Of a stretch of DNA of 64,000 bases, positions 12,013 through 23,858 are shown piece by piece. The notes under the pieces were generated by a model that saw only the letters and a program-made list of their open reading frames with translations, had not been told where the DNA came from and did no database searches. Position 1 is the first letter of the stretch; every line of letters begins with the position of its first letter. The stretch lies in assembly GCA_031216445.1 (NCBI GenBank), contig CM062209.1:26926501-26990500 (forward strand). Direction: 5' to 3'. This stretch comes from Lateolabrax maculatus (Eukaryota > Chordata > Actinopteri > Acropomatiformes > Lateolabracidae). The position numbers and the translations under genes were made by a program.

Positions 12013-15000
12013 CAAGTCAAGTCAAGTCAATTTTATTTGTATAGCGCCAAATCATAACAAAAGTTATCTCAAGATGCTTTCACATAGAGTAGGTCTAGAC
12101 CATACTCTTTAAAATATTATTTACAGAGACCCAACAGTTCCCACCATGAGCAGCACTTGGTGACAGTGGCGAGGAAAAACTCCCTTTTAACAGGTAGAAA
12201 CCTCGAGCAGAATCAGGCTCTGGGTGGGCGGCCATCTGCATCGACCGAGTTGGGTTGAAAGGGGAGGAGAGAGGGGGAGAGGGGAGACAGAGCAGGAGGA
12301 GAGTCAACAAATCAGACTAATAATAATAACAACTGCAGCAGTGAGTGTGGAGCAGGAACATGGGGGCAGTAGACGGCCGGCAATCACAGATCCAGAATCT
12401 ACAGCTCCAGAGGCAGAAATACCTGCAGAAAGTGAGAAAGCAAAAAAGCACAGAAAGCACAAAAACTACCAGGAAGAAATGGAGTTGGTAACCTGTATTA
12501 GTGGGATAGGAATGCGTACAGATAGAGAGGGAGAGGAGGAGAGAGAAGCTCAGTGCATCATAGGAAATCCCCTGGCAGTCTTAAGCCTATAACAGCATAA
12601 CTAAGGGATGGTTCAGGACTCACCTGAGCCAGCCCTAACTATAAGCTTTATCAAAAAGGAACGTTTTTAGCATACTCTTAAACGAAGAGAGGGTGTCTGC
12701 CTCCCGAACCCAAATTGGGAGCTGATTCCACAGAAGAGGAGCTTGATAACTAAAGGCTCTGGCTCCCATTCTACTTTTAGAGACTTTAGGTACCACAAGT
12801 AACCCTGTGTTCTGTGAGCGTAGTGCTCTAGTGGGGTAATACGGTACTATCAGCTCTTTAAGATATGATGGTGCCTGACCAATAAGAGCTTTGTAGGTGA
12901 GGAGGAGGATTTTAAATTCTATTCTGGATTTTACAGGGAGCCAGTGCAGAGAAGCTAATATTGGAGAAATATGTTCTCTTTTCCTAGTTTCTGTCAGTAC
13001 ACGTGCAGCCGCATTCTGGATCAGCTGGAGAGTCTTTAGAGACTCATCGGGGCAGCCCGATAATAAGGAATTACAATAATCCAACCTAGAAGTAACAAAT
13101 GCATGAACTAGTTTTTCTGCATCTTTTTGAGACAGGATATGCCTGATTTTTATAATGTTACGTAGGCTGAAGAAGGCAGTCCTTGAAGTCTGTTTTATAT
13201 GGGCATTGAAGGACATGTCTTGATCAAAAATTACTCCTAGACTCCTTACAGTGGAGCTAGAGGCCAGGGCAATGCCATCTAGAGTAACTATATTTATAGA
13301 TAATGCGTCTCGCAGGTGTTTAGGACCCAGAACAATAACTTCAGTTTTGTCTGAGTTTAATAAAAAAATTGCAGGTCATCCAGTCTTTTATGTCCTTAAC
13401 ACATGCCTGAAGCTTGGCTAACTTACCGGTTTCATCTGGCTTTATTGATAAGTATAACTGAGTATCATCTGCATAGCAGTGAAAGTTTATGGAGTGTTTC
13501 CTAATAATATTGCCTAAAGGAAGGTAAATAAAAGTGGTCCAAGCACTGAACCTTGTGGAACTCCGTGACTAACTTCCGTGTGCACGGAGGATTCATCATT
13601 TACATGGACAAACTGAAATCTATCTGATAAATACGACTGAAACCAGCTTAGTGCGGGTCCTTTGACGCCAATCAAATGCTCCAGTCTCTGTAATAGGATA
13701 CAATGGTCAATGGTATTGAAAGCGGCACTAAGATCTAACAGAACAAGTACAGAAACAAATCTTTTGTCTGACACAATCAAAAGGTCGTTTGTCACTCTCA
13801 CCAGTGCTGTCTCTGTGCTATGAAATTCCCTAAATCCTGACTGAAAATCCTCAAATAAACTATTGCTGTTTAGAAAGTCAAATAACTGATTAACGACCAC
13901 TTTCTCAAGGATTTTGGAGAGAAAGGGAAGGTTAGATATAGGTCTATAATTGGCTAAAACCCCTGGATCAAGCTTAGGCTTTTTAAGAAGAGGTTTAATT
14001 ACAGCTACTTTGAAGGACTGTGGTACATAGCCTGTTAATAAAGACAGATTGATCATGTTTAGTAATGGTAAAACCTCTTTAAGCAGCCTAGTTTGGATGG
14101 GGTCTAAGCGGCAGGTTGTTGGTTTAGATGAAAAAATCATTGAAGTTAGTTGGTAAAGGTCAATTGGAGAAAAACAGTCTAAATATAAATCTGGTTCTAT
14201 AGCTGCTTCTGAGGTTCCTGAGGTTCCTGTACTCGAAGATATATCTGACCTGGCTGAGAGCACAAGATGATGAATTTTTTTCTCTGATAGTTAGATTTTT
14301 ATCATCAAAGAAGCTCATAAAGTTATTACTACTGAGCGCTCTAGGAATACATGGCTCAACAGAGCTCTGACTCCGTGTTAGCCTGGCTACAGTGCTGAAA
14401 AGAAACCTAGGGTTGTTCTTATGTTCCTCTATTAGTGAGGAGTAATAGGCTCCTCTGGCATTACGGAGGGCCTTCCTGTATGTTCTAAGACTATCTTGCC
14501 AAACTAAATGAGTTTCCTCCAGTTTGGTGGAACGCCATTTCCTTTCTAATTTTCTCGATGTTTCTTTTAATTTGCAGGTTAAGGAGTTATACCATGGAGC
14601 TAACCTCTTTTGTTTTATTATTTTCTTTTTGATAGGGGCAATAGAAACGAGAGTCGTTTGCAGCGAGCCTGCAGCACTATCAACCAGATGATCAATTTGG
14701 GAGGGACTAAAGTTAGCACAGGAGTCCTCCGTTACATTGAGACATGGCATTGAATTAAATGCCGATGGAATCACTTCTTTAAATTTAGCTACAGCACTAT
14801 CAGACAGGCAAAGGAATGTTTGCCTAATGGCCTATAGTCCAGTAATATAAATTCAAAAGTTATTAAATAATGGTCTGATAAGACAGGATTTTGTGGGAAG
14901 ACTATTAAATCTTCAATTTCGATTCCATATGACAGAACAAGATCGAGGGTATGGTTAAAACAATGAGTGGGTTTGTTTACACTCTGACAGAAACCAATCG

Positions 15001-15080
15001 AATCTAATAGTGAGATAAACGCAGAACCAAGGCTCAATCATTATCGACGTCCATGTGAATATTAAAATCACTCAGATGTG
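12013..15080 (-). mobile_element. 5'-truncated, inactive L2-type LINE retrotransposon
   Basis: Transcribed leftward. From its 5' side it encodes the end of an AP endonuclease (SDFNIH near 15070; SDHYLITF near 14880). Reverse transcriptase follows ([53 protein letters not shown] near 13451-13476), then the C-terminal region ending PLLWNQLPIWVREADTL (12635-13216). The frame is broken several times, for example near 14200, 13510 and 13350, so it cannot make a full protein. The 3' UTR (12013-12630) ends in (TTGAC)n, seen on the plus strand as gtcaagtcaagtcaa. Truncation at about 15080 suits target-primed reverse transcription. The same 3' tail recurs at 22580, 29437 and 39776. Confidence 0.85.
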
Positions 15081-15234
15081 GCAAAATAGAAGTCACCATG
15101 ATGTAAACAACTAAATGGAAGAATGTAATGAACAATGAGGCCTGATTATGTTATACATCTGTCTAGTGATGTGGTGGAAATGGGTGAAATCCCCAAAAAT
15201 CTGTCTAGCTGTTCTTAGACCCTGAGTGGTAATG

Positions 15235-16740
15235 ATTGGCAAGAGTTCAACTGCTTGGCCAAATGGATGTACTCAAAGTTGTTGTGGTCTGTCCAGACTA
15301 CAAAGGACTTCTCCCCTCCCTCCAACCAGGGCCTCCATTCCCCCAAAGCAAGTATCGTGGTTACTGATATCGTAGATGATAACTGATAAAAGACTGATAA
15401 AAGTAGGATGGACCTTCAGATTCTTGACTGAGTCCTGAATTGGAGGCATCCACCTCTACCAGAAACTGCTGAGTAGGTTCTGAAAAGAGGTGAATCAGGA
15501 CTTCAACTCACCAAAAGCCTTAAACGGTGCTGGAGTCCACTGAAACAGAGAGGGACGTGAGGGCTGTGAGGGAAACATGGAACATGGAAAATGTGCTGCA
15601 CGTGGAGAGCTGGAGAAAATGAAAATATCATCCAAGTAAACAAACACAGAGACATTGAGCAGATCATGCACCACAGTAACCAGGGCTTGAGGGTCTTGTC
15701 CTCCTTTTCCACAAAAAAAGAATCCTGCTCCGGCTGGAGACTAGGACGGGCAGAGGATACCTGCTGCCATTGATATATTTTTCCATGGACTTTGTTGATG
15801 GCACAATCATAGGGGCGGTGAGGAGGCAGCGACTTGTTGAACACCTCTTTGAGATCCAGATAATCAATAGAGACTCCTGAAAGGTCAGGAATTTCAGGGG
15901 AACAGTGAGGTCAGATGTGGGGAACAGGCAGATTTAAGGCAGACAGAATAACAATAGTTACTCCACTTAATATAGTCCCAGTTTCCCGGTCTATGTGAGG
16001 GTTGTGTCTCTTTGGCCAAGGATAACCCAAATGAACCGACTGCTGATGAGCACAGATTAGGCTGAGGATAATAGTTTCATAATCATTGGTTACTTGATAT
16101 ACCCAGATGAAGAGTCGTTTATCAATGAACGAGCATCCAGGCTGGAACAGGAGTAGTAGGGAGCACGTTCAGAGATGGTGAGCCTCTGTAAATGGTCACA
16201 GACAGACTTGAAGCTGTTCTCAAAGTCTTTGTTTGTGAAGTTGAATGCCTTAACTTGAGCCATCAACTTCTGCTTGAGAGACTTTGAGTCGTCTGGGTTC
16301 ATACAGGCCAAATTGTACTGTGACCACTGGAGACAGACTTAAACCCAAAAACTCAACAACAAACCATATCAAGTTCAGGTAACAGTAGTTTACTAAGAGT
16401 CCAGACAAAAACACAGGCAAAGGGGTCAAACCAGCTAATCAGTCCATAAGGCAAACAAAAGAGGAGAGAGGAATCCTAAAGCCAGGAACAGAATGATGGA
16501 AAGCTGGGTGAAAAACTCTAGACAATCAGGTGGAGAGTGAATGTAACTGAACCGGTATAAATACACAGAAAGATTAATGACGGACTGGGATGCAGAGGGG
16601 TTAGGTGGGTGGCTAAACTCAGGTGAAGGGAATGAAGTTATCAGAGACTGGAGGAAGTGACTGGGTCTGAAATGACAGAAGAATTAGACACAATCAGTGA
16701 CAAACAAAGCAGGGCAGACTACGTTGGGACATAACTAGAT
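15235..16740 (-). mobile_element. Degraded Ty3/gypsy LTR-retrotransposon remnant
   Basis: Read leftward, fragments appear in gag-pol order. There is an unassigned, possibly gag-like, reading frame at 16090-16311. A protease-end region near 16030-15960 contains GYPW and RHNPHIDRETG. RT pieces follow at 15870-15500 (LPPHRPYDCAI; FFVEKEDKTL; LFTWMIFSF, a decayed VYLDD region). RNase H is near 15340-15240 ([23 protein letters not shown]). Large internal parts are missing and the frame is broken. The purine-rich block at 16320-16740 probably derives from the leader or LTR. No intact LTR pair is visible. Confidence 0.7.
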
Positions 16741-18645
16741 GTTTTTTAAGATGGCAGCCAATTTATTTATATGAAAATTAAATATTGGATCAGTAAAATT
16801 TGAATGTATAATGTATGATTTGAATGATAAATCATGACATTTTCTTCATATTTTTACAGATATTTATTTTGCAGTGTATGGCACAAAGTATTTTTAGATC
16901 AGAGGAGACCATGTGACCTGCAGTTCCAACTGTGGCCACTATGCCCAAACCACCACTGTTTGTGGAGGCTTGATCCAAGTGGAAGAACCTTTTCCAGTTT
17001 TGTCACTCCTCAAGCTCCTCAAGCCAAAATGTAAAATGTTAACACAATATATTTTAGCATGCAGCATACAAAGAGGCATGCCAACAATATCTACCCTTTC
17101 TTTACAGTAATGTTAAGAGGCATGAGCATCAGCTCCACAGGTACAAAACACAGCTGGAGTCAAGAAAGGCAACAGCCACCTCACCACTGGACAAAACTAT
17201 AAGCCAGCACAAAAATGACAATTACCAACATAAACCACCACATTCTGAACAGACACACCACAAACACTGACAAAATATAACATCTGCACTTTGGAACATA
17301 AACTTAAGAAACTAGGTACATAGTCCAACACAAGGCACAATAGGAGATGGGGGCTGCCGCTACAAAAAATGTATTGATTGAAAGTACAATTTTGGTTAGT
17401 GAACCCATATTTTTTCTTATAGTGCCACCCTCAAACCAACTTTGCAATTTTAGCCACATTACTAACATTATCAGCATGTTATTATTTTCTATATATCCCA
17501 GTGAGACAAGCAGCCACTTTGTGGCAGCTAATGGAGGTGTCTAACCCTTTGGTATCATGGGATTGTTAGGGTAAGGATTTCAAACCCTGTTGATCATTAA
17601 GATGTACAATAACGACAACATATTTTTCAGGCTAGAGTTAATCTAACTAAGGCTGGTAGAAAACAAAATTCAAAAAGAAAAAACCTATTGCTTCCATCCC
17701 CATCCCAAAGTCCCACATTGCCAACACCTGGGGCACATTCAATCTGAAACGATGTGCACAATTTTGCTATGGTTTCTGGGTTGAATGACATGTTTCCTCG
17801 AAACAGTGAGAAAAGGTGCCAACTGGCTTTGAACTACGTTTTCTCTCATTTGGTGGGTGTGTCAGAGTTATTACCCAATCAGCAGTGATGTGTATATAAA
17901 CCCTGCCGTATTAAAAAGTCAGTGCCCCAATGCCGCAGTTGCAAAGTTTGCACAACACAACAGGGTGTACAATGCACAGTTTGCATTTAGATAAGTTTTG
18001 CTACATTTTGTCGTGGCTGAATAGCCCCTGGTGGAACAAAGGGCATTCATGTGCACGTGTTCGTGAGTGCACCATTCTCAACCAGGAGGTGGACCTCGGA
18101 GAGAACAATGATTAGAAACCAAAGCAAATAAGTAACAATAAAATAAATATTTGCATGAAGCTCCCTCGCAGGGATTTAAAGTACATAGCAGCTTGTAAGG
18201 CCAGCTAGCAGGTTATTATTCTTTTAATCTAGTTTCAAAGTGCCTCGTGTGGGGCACTTATGAAGACGAGCCCTCAGCGTTCATCTGTTTCCATCTTCAG
18301 TTGGTCTATACCGAGAAAGCCTTCTGATGATCTGGCACTATACTAATTGAAGCATGTGTACATTTTTGCAACATGATATGGTTTTTTATTCAAAATGTGG
18401 GATGGTGGTAGGGTATTGCTTCTTACTTATATAAGGAATTTTAAAACAAATTCCAGCTATTACGATATATTTAAAATTTAACTAGCAAAGTGATCATTCA
18501 TTTTAATTATTTTTTTTAAATGACTCACTTGATTTAGATTTACATGTTGTACAATAATCCATTGAGCAACCAAGTTTTCAGAAGCACAGTTCACAATGAA
18601 AAATGCAATTATGATAAGATTCCCATGAATCTCATCTGGACACAG
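16741..18645. other. Intergenic, nothing firm
   Basis: AT-rich DNA. The 17400-17530 part has phrases like those of the dispersed repeats at 7575 and 10640 but is too decayed to delimit. I find no coding exon with splice context. Confidence 0.4.
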
Positions 18646-18649
18646 TGTC

Positions 18650-19075
18650 ACAGTAGAGACATGGAGGCACAGGGATGACAGAGAAAGGGCCCAAGGGACC
18701 TCAGACACAACAACTGTCCAACAGTTTTATTAAAAATAATATCCAAACGGGCCAAGGCCAGGAAACAGGGAAACACAGAGAAACAGGGAACCAAAAAAGG
18801 CGAGCCAGGACACAGCACTTTACACGACAAGGACCAGACAGAGAACAAAGGAAACCCAGGAACATACATGAACACACAACTAATCAGAAACAAGACACTG
18901 CTGGGGTGGGCAGGTAGGCAACAGGAGAAAGAGAGAAACACAAGGGCTGAGCAAACAAGATCTAAACACAAGACAGGTGCACAGGGGAAACTGAGAAACA
19001 CAGGGAAACATTAGGAAACACAAGAATTACAAGGATCACAGAGGGCGTTGATTACATATAAAGCTTATGTCACAC
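18650..19075. repeat. Probable dispersed retroelement-like block
   Basis: Composition differs from its surroundings: A/G/C-rich on the plus strand with repeated gaaacacagggaaaca words, bounded near 18650 and 19070 by cacagt and tcacacc. It resembles LTR or leader pieces of fish retroelements. The open frames on both strands follow from the T-poor composition. Confidence 0.35.
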
Positions 19076-21177
19076 CCTAAAGCCATTAACACAATCTAAT
19101 TCCAACTCTTAAATTGGTGCCTTCCCTTCAGTTAGACAGACGCTTTACAATGATAATGTTCTCTCAATTGTACCACTCAAAGCCTGTGTTTGGCCTGGGA
19201 TGAGTGCCAGACCCTGTAATTTAGAATAAGCCTTAGTCATAAACTTTGTTGTTAAAACTTTGTTATCTCAGAGTGCATTTTTTATACTAATTGCCTCCTA
19301 TGACTGACAGACTACTAAGTCTGCTTTAAAAGAATACAGTATTCTGACATTTTAGTAAATATTGTCCGCTTTTTTACTAATTTCTGCACATCCAATATAG
19401 AGATAAGGTTTACTTCAAATACAAATTTGATGCAAGATGTCAGCGGTGTGTTAACGCAACTTTTACCTTTTACTAAGCTCAGCACAACAAACAGTGGGGA
19501 AGCGATAATACTATACAGAGCCAGACACCAGCCATTATGTGGAATCTACTACATGGTGGTATCAACCATTATGGCCAATCTCCTCAGACCACAAGAGGAA
19601 TACACTACATTCTAAAATGGATCAATCTAAATCAAGCAAGCCACATGACATGCAGCAGCAGCAGACTTAAACACATAAGATACACACATAACCATCAGTC
19701 AAATATATTGTAGCAAGCAGCATGGAATGATAGACAAGAAGCAGCTCTCAGTGTTGTTTAATCACATTTAATCACATTCATCACAGGGGCCAAGAAGTCA
19801 TAAACACATTGTTAGACTACAGCTGGATTTAAGAAACCAAACACCCACATCCCTACTGGTTTAATATATATACTTAATACAATATACTTAATAATTGCCA
19901 ACAGCCCTGTTGGGCTTCAGCGCGGCCCGGAGCTTACTAGCGTCTCTTTTTTCCTAACCAGTTCTTTGCAAAGTCCAGCCCTTTCAACATTGATGCATCT
20001 TCTGATTGGGTGGCTGCTGTTTCCAAGGTAAAAAATGAACTCAAAAATCAATTCAGCCCGTTAAACTCATGATATTATAAAATGAGAAGTCATATTAGAA
20101 CTACATAAACCAATAGCACAGACAGCATCATAATGTCTGTATGGAACAATAGCCCAGAAGCAATCTATTGTACAGCAGGGCAATCCAATTGACAGCAGAA
20201 ATGGTAGCCTCATAGATTTGCTTAGCACACAGTGGCTGACTCACCAAGACATCTATCCACAAGCATAAAAGTATATAGTTATTCTGGTGAAATGAAGCAC
20301 TAACCCCCAGCATCTCTGTGAAAGATAAACCATTACAGTCAGTCTGGAGCCACCACAGCACAGACTGGAAATCTGTAGCTTCTGCCTTTAAGTGTGCATT
20401 TGTGGCTCACAGCTGATATGAGAAAAAGGTTTATAATCAATTGAATTCATCAAGTTTCTTTTTTGTAATATTGCATTGTAAATTATGATACGGCAGTCAG
20501 TGAATCGTGAAGCACTAAAATATTGCTGTAATATGTTCCAGAAGGCCTTTCAAACTCAAAATGACAAATCATGAAGTGCCAAATGAGAGACCGTTGTTTC
20601 AAAGCTTGTTTAGGTAGTGAAGGTTTTCCAGTTTCATGATTTTTCTGATTATTTACTCATGTAATATTTCTATGATGGTTTAATACTGCAAAAAATAAAT
20701 ACATGTACAATAAGTTGTAAACACTGTTGGGTTGAATGCTAATGTATGTTTGCATGCATGTAAATGTAGTTGTTCACTTCCTGGTGATAAATTAATATTG
20801 TGCCATTTTCCTTTTATTTCATTTTAAGGTAGCTGACAAAATTAAGGATGGTACATTGGATAAGAGTTGTGCGACCTGTCCAAGTCTGATGGACAGATAG
20901 AACACTAACTTTCGGTAATACAAAGTTAGTGAAGCTAATTATGTTCCACATTGAGACCCAAAGACTTACTGATGGTTATTTTGGAGGTGGTAATTTATAT
21001 CATCGTTAAGCAAATATCCTGTTAAGTGTTCTACACAAGAGAGACATATTACACTTAATACCACTTACAATAGCTACATGTCAGATTCAATAAAGGTATG
21101 CCAATTATGATAAGTTACTTTCTGAGGCAACATAAAGAACGTGTTGTGGTAAAAAGAGGCCTTAAAAATCCTGTCTC
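19076..21177. other. Intergenic, 3' flank of the phospholipase gene
   Basis: No gene recognised. A minus-strand AATAAA at 20818-20813, about 360 nt past the phospholipase stop codon, is a possible polyadenylation signal. Confidence 0.35.
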
Positions 21178-21477
21178 CTATTTCCTCATCTTAGATGCCT
21201 TCCTCTCCAGGGCCTTGCGCAAGGCTACGAAAATGCTTTCCTTGTTGTTTAACATGTTATAAGTGGTCAAGTCCACCAGAGCCTTATAATCCTCTTCTGA
21301 GTAGGTAAAGTTCTGTGTGGTGTATGGAGAGTCGCTGCTGCTCACATCCACCTCCCCTGCTTTTATTTCTTCCTCAGTGTCACGCTTCACCCCTGAAAAG
21401 TAATTTAACAATGATACAATTGATTGTGTTTGGTCCTGTTTCATAAAGCACAATCTAATTCATAAAACAACTATATG

Positions 21478-21525
<48 letters not shown>

Positions 21526-23858
21526 CATTTTAATAATAGCAAGGGATCAAAGGATTTTGTGTAAGGTGAAAGGTGTTGCTCGTAATTCAAACTCACAGAG
21601 GATTATCACCCAATGAGCAGAGTGAATGTGGTTCTGTGCTGGCCTTGGGGTTAAAGCCCTGCCCATGAACCACAAGGGTCCCCGGCATCTGGCCAGCTAA
21701 TTTCCTGTCATCTCTCTTCTGCAGCTATCTAATAAAGGCATCAAATGCCCAAATAAAATAAATAGTGTCACGATTCTCTAAATCCACAATTCAACTTGAC
21801 TTTTAATTTCAGAGTTATGATTTGATTTCTGATTTAAACCTTTCTTTCACATATTTTTCTTGATTCATAAAGAACATATCATTGGTTTTATGCCCTGACA
21901 ACTGTCATTTACATTTTCAAATTCTTATTTGTGTGTGATATGACCACCATAGTTTTTATAATCTACCACACTAGGCCATTTGGTCAAATTTAAAAAAATA
22001 AATTAAGCATCCTCTGACCTGTTGATAATAACTGCAGCTTGCCCTCATGTATACAGGCAGCATAACGGACAGACTGAAATGCACACATCAAAGCCACATT
22101 GTAGGAGATCTGCAATGTTCTGATTATCGACACCTTTGGGTGATGCCGTTGTAAATGACGTGTTTGAAGTTTTTCCACACACATACCTGATTTCAGCTGG
22201 ACAAAGTCAGCATTCGTTGTTAGTTGAACACTAAACGCTGTCTATTTACGTTGTAACAAACCAGGAAACAAGGCTAAACCAACTAGCATGCTACAGCTGA
22301 TTTAATAGGCTACAACTGGGGCACTGCTGAAACTTTCCGGGTAAAACTTGCGCTGTAGAATTTCTGTTACAAGCTGTGTTGCTACATCGATGACTCAGGG
22401 AGGCAGGAGGATCTTCCAGTTTTGTTGTTTGGTGGATCCTGCTTTTGGTTTTTGATGATTGAAAGCTCATTTCGATCACCCCCTTACCCATAGGCTGAAT
22501 TTTTTATACAGTTCTATCACCCTGTGTACATAGACACTTCAATGCTTGTGTAAAGCTTAGTATCATTAAGGTTCATTAACTACCACATGACTTCCATGGT
22601 AGTTCCCTGGTAGTCCTTGTGCTTTTTGTGCTCTTCGCCCTCTCACTTTCTCCAGGTATTTCCGCCCCTGGAGCTGTAGATTCTTGATCTGTGATTGCCG
22701 GCCGTCTACTGCCCCCATGTTCCTGCTCCACACTCACTGCTGCAGTTGTTATTATTATTAGTCTGATTTGTTGTCTCTCCTCCTGTTCTGTCTCCCCTCT
22801 CCCCCTCTCTCCTCCCCTTTCAACCCAACTCAATCGATGCAGATGGCCCCCCCACCCAGAGCCTGGTTCTGCTCGAGGTTTCTACCTGTTAAAAGGGAGT
22901 TTTTCCTCGCCACTGTCGCCAAGTGCTGCTCATGGTGGGAACTGTTGGGTCTCTGTAAATAATATTTTAAAGAGTATGGTCTAGACCTACTCTATGTGAA
23001 AGCGTCTTGAGATAACTTTTGTTATGATTTGGCGCTATACAAATAAAATTGACTTGACTTTACTTGACTTCCAAAATAACCAGACAATACTCACTGGGTT
23101 TCTATTCCTATTGCTATATTGCTAAAGTAATAAAAACAACATTCTTGCAGTGAATTTCAACCATTTCAACTATTTAAAAATTAAAATGGTGTAAAGCCTT
23201 AGTATCAAATGTGGGTACCCTGTCCTGCCATTAACAACGACCTTCTTGCCTTAAGAAAAGATCCTTACTTCTCCAAAACTTTCAAGATAACCAGACTAGA
23301 TTGAAGAGTAACACCTCATTGGATTTCTATCCCTATTGCTATATTTGTAAAGTAATAAAAAACAACATTCTTGCAGTGAATTTCAACCATTTAAAATGAG
23401 CATACCAGGACGTTTGAAGTGTTTGTATGTGTCATTGACAAGTGGTATATGAACCACTATCGGAGCCTTGGGATTTTTCTCATCCTCAAAGATGTAGACC
23501 TCCTTCTGAGGCTCCTTCTCCAGACTGGCAAAATCAGCACTGGGAAAGGGGATGTCATGGTCTTTACAGTAAGCAACTGTCTTGTCTAAGACCTGATGGA
23601 TTAAAGAGAGTAATGTTAGTATTGATGGAATACATTCAGGAACCATTCTCTTTTTTCCCAGTTGAGGTCATCCTGCTTCGTTTACATTGAAGATGTGCTC
23701 TGGGTCCCATGAGTAACTCAGTGATATGATGACATCCACATCTCTCTCTGGCCGCAGGACAGGCACACAGCCAATATTGATGGCATGACCAGAATCAACC
23801 AGGCGCAGGGTGGAGTCACTGGGTGTCAGTTGGTTTGGGAAGGCATCTGGATGTGTGT
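21178..23858 (-). CDS. Phospholipase 3' exons: catalytic aspartate and C-terminus
   Basis: Exons 23858-23686 ([41 protein letters not shown]), 23592-23406 ([33 protein letters not shown]) and 21392-21178 ([28 protein letters not shown], then a basic end and stop). The Asp of VDSG corresponds to Asp549 of PLA2G4A. RPGV and the YNMLNNKE helix are standard family C-terminal landmarks. Confidence 0.9.
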
